Source: Acidobacteriota bacterium (lineage in GTDB: Bacteria > Acidobacteriota > Vicinamibacteria > Fen-336). Taken from it: a stretch of 43,524 nt of DNA. The stretch covers positions 156,211 through 199,734 of the forward strand of contig QHVM01000085.1 in the NCBI GenBank assembly GCA_003223555.1, read 5' to 3'. The position numbers were made by a program, and so were the translations under genes. The notes below the pieces were generated by a model, which saw only the letters and a list, made by a program, of their open reading frames with translations, did not search any database and was not told where the DNA came from. Below, in pieces: positions 1-6,470 of the stretch; position 1 is the stretch's first letter, and each line of letters starts with the position of its first letter.

Positions 1-1098
1 GACGGTCAGCAGGAGGTCCAGGGGGCTGCGCAGCAGCGGACCGAGCAGCGCCGACGCGTAGGCGTCGGGCGAGAGGACGACGGAATCGGGCGCCGGGAGA
101 GGCGGACCGAGCACGGTGAAGACGGCCCGGATCGCGGCGGCGGCCAGCAGCGCCCGCCGCGCGGCGCCCGGCCCGCCCGCGGTGGCCGCCCCGGCCACCA
201 AGACGAGGGCCGCCAGCAGCGAGACGATGCGGCGATACGTGACGCCGAGGGAAGACTGGATCTGCGCCGCGCCAGGGGCGGTCACCCGCACCACGGCCAG
301 CGCATCCCCGTCGGAGTCGCGGAGCGTCGCCTGGCCGGATACGGCGCCGGCCGCGGGGGGAGGGAAGGCGGGGGCCGGGGGGCCGACCTGGGCGTCGACG
401 TATGCGACCTCGACCTCGGGCTTGCCACCGGTGAGCAGGTCGAAGTCACGCAGGAACTCCGTGCGGATGTTGCGGCGGACCGCGATGGGCAGGGCGGCCG
501 TCGCCACCCCCAGGACCTCGCCCTTCGGGCCGAGGAGCGGGGTCGCGCCGACCAGCGTCGTGGTGACGTTGCCCTCCACGACGAACACGTCGGGCCGGTT
601 GCCGACGACGCCCTGCAGCACGGTGGGATCGCTCGTCCGGCCCGACCAGGCCAGCGTCCGGAGGGGCAGGGCCTGGACGGCCAGCGCGGGCTGTTGGGCG
701 AACTGGCCGTGCAGCGCTTCGAGGGAGGCGAAGAGGCGGTCGAGAGCCGCGGGGTCGCCGGCGAGCGCGAGCCGGGTCTCGGGCAGGGCGGCGACCCGGT
801 CGGCGCCTCGCTGGACGAGCCTGACCAGCTCCGTCTTGCGCGCCTCCAGCCGCCGCAGCTCGCCCTGCACGCGGGCCTCGGAGCGGCGCGTCCACTGCGT
901 CCGTTCGATGCGGAGATGGACATGGGCGCCGACGTCGACGAGCACCAGCGCCGCGGAGAGCAGAGCCACCGGCCGCGGTGTTCGCCGCCACGCGGCGGCG
1001 AGGATGAGGGCGCCGGCGAGCGGAAGCACCACGAGCTGCTGCCCGGTGGCCGCATCAGCGACGACGAGGATGGCGGCGAGAAGCGCCAGCAGGGTCAC
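1..1098 (-). CDS. Membrane protein with large extracytoplasmic region, possible sensor (partial)
   Basis: Open from a GTG at 1098 to the window edge: 366 residues, C-terminus missing. It begins with hydrophobic segments (about residues 1-15, 21-35 and 42-55). A charged, helical stretch follows (about 60-110), then a roughly 130-residue soluble region, then further hydrophobic segments from about residue 285. This layout resembles the input part of membrane sensor kinases, but no kinase, HAMP or GGDEF motif lies inside the window, so the function is inference. The GTG sits two bases after the stop of the NTF2-like gene at 1101, so the two are probably co-translated. No clear Shine-Dalgarno is visible. 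The reading frame is the only minus frame here with normal protein composition; the other open frames are Arg/Pro/Ala-rich shadows. Confidence 0.6.
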   Translation of the reverse strand, partial: MTLLALLAAILVVADAATGQQLVVLPLAGALILAAAWRRTPRPVALLSAALVLVDVGAHVHLRIERTQWTRRSEARVQGELRRLEARKTELVRLVQRGADRVAALPETRLALAGDPAALDRLFASLEALHGQFAQQPALAVQALPLRTLAWSGRTSDPTVLQGVVGNRPDVFVVEGNVTTTLVGATPLLGPKGEVLGVATAALPIAVRRNIRTEFLRDFDLLTGGKPEVEVAYVDAQVGPPAPAFPPPAAGAVSGQATLRDSDGDALAVVRVTAPGAAQIQSSLGVTYRRIVSLLAALVLVAGAATAGGPGAARRALLAAAAIRAVFTVLGPPLPAPDSVVLSPDAYASALLGPLLRSPLDLLLTV

Positions 1099-1100
1099 GC

Positions 1101-1565
1101 CTACCGCGAGGCCAGGATCTCGTTGATGCGCCAGTCCCGATTTTCCTCGCGCAGCGTGAAGGTCAGCGTCTCCACCGTCTCCTGTCCTCCCGGGCGGGCG
1201 CGGCGCGTCCAGCGGCCCTTCGCGAAGGCCGTGCCCGGGGACGACACCGTCACGTCCTGCTTCCGGAAGGCGAAGTCGCGCGTGCGATTCTCGTCGAAGA
1301 TGCGCTCGAAGATCACCTGGAGCTGGCCCGGCCCGTAGGAGGCGGGCCCGTCAGTGAGGTCGCGGAGGTCCACTCGCACCTTGCCGGCGGCGGCCAGCGA
1401 GGAGCGGAGCGCGCTGGCGTCCCCGCCGCGGAAGGCGCCCTCGATGCGTTGCAGGCGGGACCAGAGCTGTGGGTCGGGGCCTTCGGCGCTCAGCGCAGGC
1501 CGAGATCCCGATATGCCCGCCACGGCGAGCGCGGCGGCCGCGAAGACCCGTCTCCAGCCCGTCAT
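1101..1565 (-). CDS. Small secreted NTF2-like/DUF4783-like protein
   Basis: 154 residues. The chosen ATG at 1565 is followed directly by a signal peptide (MTGWRR, then an Ala/Val-rich core and an A-L-S-A cleavage-like site near residue 27). The frame stays open upstream, but that part has no protein character. The mature part has a helix, a 'GDASALRSSL' segment, then beta strands ending in 'REENRDWRINEI', which is the pattern of cone-shaped NTF2/SnoaL-like folds that bind small ligands or act as scaffolds. No catalytic residues can be assigned. It is followed after two bases by the membrane-protein gene at 1098, so the pair likely forms a small operon. The family assignment rests on pattern only. 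Confidence 0.6.
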   Translation of the reverse strand: MTGWRRVFAAAALAVAGISGSRPALSAEGPDPQLWSRLQRIEGAFRGGDASALRSSLAAAGKVRVDLRDLTDGPASYGPGQLQVIFERIFDENRTRDFAFRKQDVTVSSPGTAFAKGRWTRRARPGGQETVETLTFTLREENRDWRINEILASR

Positions 1566-1725
1566 GGCGCCATTCTCATGCGATGGTAGACCTCCGCCGC
1601 CAAACCCGTCAACGTTGCTTGCACGGACGGTGCCGGACGATCTCGATGAAACGCAGGCACTTGGCGAGGTGACCGTCCTCCCCCCAGGACGCGCTGTCGC
1701 TCCGGTAGGCCGCACGGGCCCAGGT

Positions 1726-1731
1726 TATACT
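1726..1731 (+). promoter_or_regulatory. -10 box TATACT of the aminotransferase gene
   Basis: TATACT ends nine bases before the ATG at 1741, so transcription would begin about 0-3 nt before the start codon. No good -35 hexamer is visible at 17 bp. No Shine-Dalgarno fits in the gap. Confidence 0.45.
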
Positions 1732-1740
1732 GCCCCCTTC

Positions 1741-2991
1741 ATGCCCAGCCACGAGCCGCGCCTGTCCGCCGCCGCCCGGGAAATGCGCTTCTCCGCGATC
1801 CGCCGGATGAGCGCTCTCATCGAGCGCCCCGGCATCATCTCGTTCGCCCCCGGGCAGCCGAGCCCGGAGACGTTCCCGGTCGAGGCCTTCCGGCAGATCC
1901 TCGACGAGGTCGTCGAGAAGGAGAGCGCGGGGGCCTTCCAGTACATCCTGACCCGCGGCCTCGGCGACCTCCTGACCGCGGTGGGCGAATACGCGGCGGC
2001 CAAGGGCATGCGCGCCCGGCCGGCCGAGCTGATGCTCACCGAGGGCAGCCAGCAGGGGCTCGACCTCGTGAGCCGCGTCCTCCTGGATCCGGCCGACGTG
2101 GTCCTGGTCGAGCTGCCCTCGTACATCGGCGCCACCTCCGCCTTCCGCGCCTCCCGCGCGCGCATGGTCGGCGTGCGGCTCGACGAGGAAGGTCTCGACC
2201 TCGACGACCTGCGCCGCCGGTACCGCGCCGAGAGCGCCGAGGGCCGGCGGGTGAAGTTCCTCTACGTCGTGCCCAGCTTCCAGAACCCTTCCGGCATCTC
2301 TCACTCGGTGGCCCGGCGGCGCGGTCTGCTCGAGGCCGCGCAGGAGCTGGACCTGCTCGTCGTCGAGGACGACCCCTACGGCGACCTCTACTTCGAGGGC
2401 GATCCGCTTCCGACGCTGAAGTCGATGGACGAAGGGGGCCGGGTCCTGTACCTGTCTTCTTTTTCGAAGATCCTCGCGCCGGGCCTGCGCACCGCCTTCC
2501 TCCTCGGCCCCGAGGAGATCGTGGCGAAGATCGAGATCGCCAAGCAGTCGGCCAACCTGTGCGGCAGCGGTCTGGACCAGCGCGTGATCCTCGCCTGCCT
2601 CCGGCGCGGCCTGATCGAGGAGCAGAAGGCGCGCATCCGGCCGTACTACCGGAGCAAGCGCGATGCGATGCTGGCCGCCCTGGAGGCCGAGATGCCGGCC
2701 GGCATGCGCTGGACGCGGCCCGGTGGGGGACTGTTCGTCTGGGTCACGCTGCCCGAGGGCATGGACGCCGAGCAACTGCTGGAAGCGGCGGTGGCTGAGG
2801 GCGTCGCCTACGTGGCGGGCGGCTCCTTCTTCGTCGACGGCTCCGGGGCCAACACCATGCGCCTCACCTTCGCGCGAGAGGACGTCCCGACGATCCGGGA
2901 AGGCGTGAAGCGCCTGGCCCGAGCGGTGAAGGCCCGCCGCGCGAGCCCAGAGCGGGTTTCCGGGCGGGCCTATCCGTCCCCGGACGGATAA
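1741..2991 (+). CDS. PLP-dependent aminotransferase, class I/II (LysN/2-aminoadipate transaminase-like)
   Basis: 416 residues, close to the usual 390-430 for this family. Fold type I aminotransferase: it would transfer an amino group between an amino acid and a 2-oxoacid in the cytoplasm using pyridoxal phosphate. Visible features are 'SFAPGQPSPETFP' near the N-terminus, 'EGSQQGLDL' (PLP phosphate region), 'VPSFQNPSG' (the conserved Asn), 'EDDPYGDLYF' (Asp and Tyr contacting PLP), the Schiff-base lysine Lys243 in 'SSFSKILAPG', and a C-terminal 'MRLTFARED' with the carboxylate-binding Arg. Similar sequences are often called 2-aminoadipate aminotransferase or MocR-type aminotransferase, but substrate cannot be read from sequence. 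ATG 1741 is chosen because family homology begins here and a -10 box lies just upstream. It stands alone, with minus-strand genes on both sides. Confidence 0.9.
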   Translation: MPSHEPRLSAAAREMRFSAIRRMSALIERPGIISFAPGQPSPETFPVEAFRQILDEVVEKESAGAFQYILTRGLGDLLTAVGEYAAAKGMRARPAELMLTEGSQQGLDLVSRVLLDPADVVLVELPSYIGATSAFRASRARMVGVRLDEEGLDLDDLRRRYRAESAEGRRVKFLYVVPSFQNPSGISHSVARRRGLLEAAQELDLLVVEDDPYGDLYFEGDPLPTLKSMDEGGRVLYLSSFSKILAPGLRTAFLLGPEEIVAKIEIAKQSANLCGSGLDQRVILACLRRGLIEEQKARIRPYYRSKRDAMLAALEAEMPAGMRWTRPGGGLFVWVTLPEGMDAEQLLEAAVAEGVAYVAGGSFFVDGSGANTMRLTFAREDVPTIREGVKRLARAVKARRASPERVSGRAYPSPDG

Positions 2992-3004
2992 ACGCCTCGC
3001 CGTC

Positions 3005-3035
3005 CCTCGAGATTCTTCTTCTCGACCGCTCGAGG
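3005..3035. terminator. Weak inverted repeat after the aminotransferase gene
   Basis: CCTCGAG at 3005-3011 pairs with CTCGAGG at 3029-3035 across a 17-base loop. It lies 14 bases after the aminotransferase stop. No T tract follows, so termination is only a possibility. Confidence 0.2.
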
Positions 3036-3208
3036 AGGGTCAGGGCGCGTTCAAAAGGGGGCGCCCGGATGGGTGGCCGTGTACCGGAGGAAACGATCCA
3101 CCTCCACTCGTAGGCACCTTTCGCTTGGGGCAGGCCCGGGTGGCGCAGGGGAGGCAGTCCCTGCACGAGCGCCGGGTTCATGAACATCTTCCCCCAGCCC
3201 GGCTGCGA

Positions 3209-3424
3209 GGGCCCGGTGCTGGAGGGGTCCGTGTCGGCGGTCGGCCAGAACCGGGCCATCAGCTCATAGGTGACGCGCCCGTTCAGGAAGGCGCCCATCG
3301 CGCTGAGCTGCTCGTTGAAGTGGCGGTGCAGCTCGTCGTCGACCAGGTGCCAATCGAGCTCGCGGTCCGGTCCCTCGATGAAGCCATCAACAGACACCGA
3401 CATCATCAAGATGATCTTTCTCAT
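3209..3424 (-). pseudogene. Truncated dihydrofolate reductase-like (RibD C-terminal/YyaP family) gene
   Basis: The first 72 or so residues match the start of the DHFR/RibD-like family very well: 'MRKIILMMSVSVDGFIEG', then 'ELDWHLVDDELHRHFNEQL', 'AFLNGRVTYELMA' and 'WPTADTDPSSTGP'. Family members are about 180 residues long, with a second half that includes the active-site floor and the 'VDEY...HP' strand. Here homology stops after the Pro-rich turn. The frame runs on to 2864 with unrelated Arg/Pro-rich sequence and overlaps the 3' end of the aminotransferase on the opposite strand. The second half is not seen in the other minus frames either, so a 3' deletion is more likely than a single frameshift. 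It is probably non-functional. Confidence 0.65.
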
Positions 3425-3481
3425 CGTGGCTCCGTCCGAAGCGAGGTTCGGGCCCCACCGGCAGGCCGGATCGCGGCCGGC

Positions 3482-3895
3482 CTACCAGCGGTACAGCATC
3501 CAATAGACGACGACGCCGGTCACGGAAACGTACGCCCATAGGGGCAGCGTCACCCGGGCGATCGCGCGATGCCGGTCGAACCGGCCCCGCCGGGCGCGGA
3601 TGAAAGTCACGATGACCAGCGGCACGATGGCGGCTGCCAGCACCGTGTGGCTGGCCAAAATGGTCAGATAGACGGTACGGATCGGGCCCTGGCCCCGGAA
3701 GCGGACCGAGCCCACCTGGGCATGGTAGGTCAGGTAGGAAGCGAGAAACGCCGTCGAGCAGGCCAGAGCCGCCAGCATCGCCTTCTCGTGGGCGTCGCGC
3801 CGGCCCCGCCGGATGAGCAGGTAGCCGGTGGCGAGCAGGGCCGCGCTGGTGGCGTTGAGGACGGCGTTCAGCGCGGGCAGGTCGCGGAGCGTCAC
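3482..3895 (-). CDS. DUF420 membrane protein, cytochrome oxidase-associated (CtaM/YozB-like)
   Basis: 137 residues with four predicted membrane helices. Recognisable DUF420 features are 'LPALNAVLNATSAALL', 'HEKAMLAALACS', 'YLTYHAQVGSVRF', 'ILASHTVLAAAIVPLV' and a C-terminal 'YVSVTGVVVYWMLY'. Histidines in the 'HEK', 'YHAQ' and 'SHT' segments are typical of the family. A related Bacillus protein (YozB/CtaM) is needed for maturation of aa3 oxidase; the exact biochemistry is not settled. The GTG start at 3895 overlaps the TGA of the SCO gene (GTGA), implying coupled translation. It is the last gene of the oxidase cluster. Confidence 0.8.
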   Translation of the reverse strand: MTLRDLPALNAVLNATSAALLATGYLLIRRGRRDAHEKAMLAALACSTAFLASYLTYHAQVGSVRFRGQGPIRTVYLTILASHTVLAAAIVPLVIVTFIRARRGRFDRHRAIARVTLPLWAYVSVTGVVVYWMLYRW

Positions 3896-4506
3896 GAGCC
3901 CGGCTCCGAGTGCAGGCGGCTCGCATCGGCGACGAGCGCCTTCATCGCGTCTTCGTCGGTGCTGTCGTAGTAGCCGCGGACCTCGCCGCCCCGGTCGACG
4001 AGCACGATCTTCGTGCTGTGCAGGAATGGACCGTCGCCGCCCGCCTTCTGGTCCTGCGGTGGCACCTCCATCGCGGCGAGCTTGAAGCCCCCGGTGGACA
4101 GCGCGTAGAGGTCCTTTTGCGGTCCGGTCACGAACAGCCAGCGCCGATCGGCCTTGAAGCCGGCGGCGTAGCGGGCGAGCACTGCCGGCGTGTCGTTGGC
4201 GGGGTCCACCGTGAAGGAGACGAAGGTCACCTCGTCGGGGACTTCGCGCCGGAGGCGGGCCATGCGGGCCGTCATGGCGGGGCACGCGCCGCCGCAGCGC
4301 GTGAAGATGAAGTCCGCCACCCAGATCTTGCCCTGGAGTCCGGCCAGCGTGACCGGATGGCCGGACTGGTCGACCAGACTGAATCCGGGCAGTCGTCCGA
4401 AGAGGGGAAGCTTCTCCCGTCGCAGGCACGCCGAGACCGTGAGAAGCAGGACTGCGGCGGCGAGGCGACGCCGCGCGCCGGTCGTCGCGGGAAGGAAAGG
4501 CGTCAG
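3892..4506 (-). CDS. SCO1/SenC-family copper chaperone lipoprotein for cytochrome oxidase
   Basis: 204 residues. It carries an N-terminal lipoprotein signal ending in L-T-V-S-A-C (lipid Cys near 27) and a thioredoxin-like SCO domain. The copper ligands are the CxxxC pair Cys71 and Cys75 in 'TRCGGACPAM', plus His163 in 'FLHSTK'. SCO proteins deliver copper to, or reduce, the CuA site of subunit II, which fits the position behind the cox genes. The start is uncertain: there is no ATG, GTG or TTG between the signal peptide and the upstream gene, and the only sensible codon is CTG at 4506, overlapping the upstream TGA as CTGA. The frame continues upstream as a shadow of the preceding gene. Confidence 0.82.
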   Translation of the reverse strand: MTPFLPATTGARRRLAAAVLLLTVSACLRREKLPLFGRLPGFSLVDQSGHPVTLAGLQGKIWVADFIFTRCGGACPAMTARMARLRREVPDEVTFVSFTVDPANDTPAVLARYAAGFKADRRWLFVTGPQKDLYALSTGGFKLAAMEVPPQDQKAGGDGPFLHSTKIVLVDRGGEVRGYYDSTDEDAMKALVADASRLHSEPGS

Positions 4507-4805
4507 CGGGCCGGCCGGGCCAACAGCCGCAGCTCCAGCAGCCGCCGAACACGCCCCGGTCCGAGGCGCCGGACGAGGACGGCGGCGAGCGGCCGGCGGA
4601 AGACGGTCGCCATCAGGGTGCCGGCGACGAGATAGGGCGCGACCAGCATCAGCAGGATCGCGCGGTTGAAGGTCTGGTTGATGGCGCGGCCCTCGGGCGA
4701 ATCGGTGAGGGCGGCCTTGCACATCACGCACTGGGCGGAGGCGGGCCGGGCCGTCCCGGCGAGGACGATCGCGCCGAGCAGGCAGACGAGGGCGAGGCGG
4801 CGCAC
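4503..4805 (-). CDS. Small exported CxxC protein of the cytochrome oxidase cluster
   Basis: 100 residues. GTG at 4805 is preceded by GAGG with a six-base gap, so this start is well supported. A signal peptide (residues about 1-27, ending P-A-S-A) leads into 'QCVMCKAALTDSPEG', a CxxC pair that would lie just outside the membrane. 'GRAINQTFNRAILLMLVAPYLVAGTL' follows as a single membrane helix, then an Arg/Leu-rich tail on the inside. CxxC plus a helix could bind a metal or serve thiol exchange during CuA or heme assembly. I recognise similar small proteins beside cox genes but know no established function. It lies between subunit IV and SCO and overlaps the SCO start by four bases. Confidence 0.75.
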   Translation of the reverse strand: MRRLALVCLLGAIVLAGTARPASAQCVMCKAALTDSPEGRAINQTFNRAILLMLVAPYLVAGTLMATVFRRPLAAVLVRRLGPGRVRRLLELRLLARPAR

Positions 4806-4813
4806 CAGGATCC

Positions 4814-5113
4814 TCAGTTGCTGAGCCGCTCCACGATGTGGCGGAACTCGCGGCTGATGAAGGAATACAGGATCAGCGACGTCACCAGGATCCCGGCCGC
4901 GACCATCACCGCCAGCGAGGGCCGCTCGTACCGGAGGTGCATGAAGTTCCCGCCGATCATCGACGCCTTGACCATCATGAAGGCGAGCAGGAAGACGATG
5001 AGGAAGATGCGGGGCAGGTGGAACGACTCCGAGGCCAGCATGGCGACCGTGATGATGAGCAGGATGATCCACGTGACGCGGTAGATCCGGTACGGGTTGC
5101 CGGTGGCGTCCAT
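4814..5113 (-). CDS. Cytochrome c oxidase subunit IV (prokaryotic type)
   Basis: 99 residues with three membrane helices: 'WIILLIITVAMLA', 'IFLIVFLLAFMMVKASMI' and 'LAVMVAAGILVTSLIL'. The loop 'GGNFMHLRYERP' between helices 2 and 3 is the hallmark of the prokaryotic COX4 family (CtaF/CoxD). The ATG at 5113 has a strong GGAGGT Shine-Dalgarno seven bases upstream. It is a small, non-catalytic subunit thought to stabilise the oxidase complex in the cytoplasmic membrane. It lies 75 bases after subunit III and nine bases before the CxxC gene. Confidence 0.88.
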   Translation of the reverse strand: MDATGNPYRIYRVTWIILLIITVAMLASESFHLPRIFLIVFLLAFMMVKASMIGGNFMHLRYERPSLAVMVAAGILVTSLILYSFISREFRHIVERLSN

Positions 5114-5188
5114 AGTTAACCTCCGAATGCGGCGCGCTCCGCTACGCGCGCCGGACGCTCGGGATGGAAGAGTCTGCTCAACACGCCG

Positions 5189-5815
5189 CTATAGCAGGTA
5201 GAACAAAGTGAAGATGAAGACCCATACCAGGTCCACGAAGTGCCAGTAGAGCCCGGCCAGCTCCACCCCCTGGGCCGGCGTCTTGCCCATCGCGGCCCGG
5301 ATGACCGTGATGATCAGGATCACCAGCCCCGAGAACACGTGCGAGCCGTGGAAGCCGGTCAGGATGAAGAACGACTGGGTGAACTGCGGCGGGCCCCAGG
5401 GGTTGCCGGTCAAGCGTGCGCCTTCGCGGATGAGGTGGGTCCACTCGTAGGCCTGGCAGGCCAGGAACGAGAAGCCGCCCACGATCGTGAAGATCAGGTT
5501 GTTGATCGCGCGCCGGCGGTCACCGAGGCGGGCCGCGGTCACCGCGGTGCCCATCGTCATGCTGGAGGTGATGAGGATGAACGTCATGAGGGCGATGAAC
5601 GGGATGGAGAATACCTCGGACTGGTGCGGCCAGGGGACGGGTGACACGTGGCGCACGAACCCGTAGCCGCACAGCAGCCCGGAGAAGAGCAGGCCGTCGG
5701 TGACGATGAAGATCCACATCATCGTCTTCTGCCACGTGGCGCCGAACGGCGAGGCGCCCCCGCCCCAGTGCGCTTCGAGGGCCGGGACGTGGGCGGCGGC
5801 TTCGGCCTGCGTCAT
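5189..5815 (-). CDS. Cytochrome c oxidase subunit III (second copy, downstream)
   Basis: 208 residues with about five membrane helices, a heme-copper oxidase subunit III of the short bacterial type. Key segments are 'GATWQKTMMWIFIVTDGLLF', 'ITSSMTMGTAV', 'CQAYEWTHLI', 'FFILTGFHGSHVFSGL' and the C-terminal 'LYWHFVDLVWVFIFTLFYLL'. The 'TGFHGxHV' and 'WHFVDxVW' motifs identify the family. GGGAGGTC precedes two in-frame ATGs at 5821 and 5815; the second has the better spacing (eight bases), so it is chosen. It follows the other subunit III gene by 13 bases. Subunit III has no cofactor and supports proton uptake and stability of subunit I. Confidence 0.92.
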   Translation of the reverse strand: MTQAEAAAHVPALEAHWGGGASPFGATWQKTMMWIFIVTDGLLFSGLLCGYGFVRHVSPVPWPHQSEVFSIPFIALMTFILITSSMTMGTAVTAARLGDRRRAINNLIFTIVGGFSFLACQAYEWTHLIREGARLTGNPWGPPQFTQSFFILTGFHGSHVFSGLVILIITVIRAAMGKTPAQGVELAGLYWHFVDLVWVFIFTLFYLL

Positions 5816-5828
5816 CGCCATGACCTCC

Positions 5829-6470
5829 CTACAACACGAAGAGCAGCAGCAAGAGGTAGATCCACAACCCGGTCAGGAAGTGCCAGTAGGTGGCGAACAT
5901 CCCCAGCCCGTCGGCCTCGCCCGGCGTGTAGGCGAGGCGGCGGGCCTTGACGAGCACCACCGCGAACCAGACGAGACCGACCAGGAGGTGCAGGCCGTGG
6001 ATCCCGCTCAGCATGTAGAAGAACGAGTTGTGCGGGCTCCCGGACAGGAAGTAGCCGCGAGCGGCCAGGACCCGCCAGGCCGCCAGCTGTCCGGCGACGA
6101 AGAGGGCGCCCAGCGCGCCGGTGGCGGTCAGCCAGGGGCTCACCCCGGCGGGATTCCACCCGCGCAGCCGCCGGCGGGCAGCCTCCAGCGTGGCGCTGCT
6201 CAGCAGCAGGACCGCGGTGTTGATCCACAGCAGGCCGGGGGGCCTCAGCGGCGTCCAGTCCGGCGCCAGGCGCCGCACCATGTAGGCGCTGGTGAAGCCC
6301 ACGAACATCATGGAGAGCGTGGCCAGGAAGAGCCACAGCCCGAATCGGCCCGGGTCGAAGAAGACCTCCGGGCCTCCACGGCCGTTGCCGTCGCCACCGG
6401 GCTCGCCGCCGCCCTCGCCGCCGCGGTGGGGGCCGGGCCGGGACGGCTTGCGGAGGACCTCAGTGCTCAT
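5829..6470 (-). CDS. Cytochrome c oxidase subunit III (first copy, upstream)
   Basis: 213 residues. A Gly/Pro/Arg-rich, probably disordered N-terminus (about residues 1-35) precedes about five membrane helices. 'GLWLFLATLSMMFVGFTSAY' is helix I of the 'short' subunit III type. 'SGIHGLHLLVGLVWF' and 'TYWHFLTGLWIYLLLLLF' are the diagnostic helices. It differs strongly from the next gene, so this is not a recent duplication. The ATG at 6470 overlaps the 3' end of coxA by 11 bases, with GGAGGG about 12 bases upstream. Operons of some bacteria carry two subunit III-like proteins, one sometimes tied to quinol or alternative oxidases. Here both would serve the same subunit I. Confidence 0.88.
   Translation of the reverse strand: MSTEVLRKPSRPGPHRGGEGGGEPGGDGNGRGGPEVFFDPGRFGLWLFLATLSMMFVGFTSAYMVRRLAPDWTPLRPPGLLWINTAVLLLSSATLEAARRRLRGWNPAGVSPWLTATGALGALFVAGQLAAWRVLAARGYFLSGSPHNSFFYMLSGIHGLHLLVGLVWFAVVLVKARRLAYTPGEADGLGMFATYWHFLTGLWIYLLLLLFVL

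Noticed and set aside
4503-4731. Longer SCO protein starting at ATG 4731
   Set aside because: The extra N-terminus is Arg/Pro-rich, overlaps the CxxC gene and would bury the lipoprotein signal peptide.
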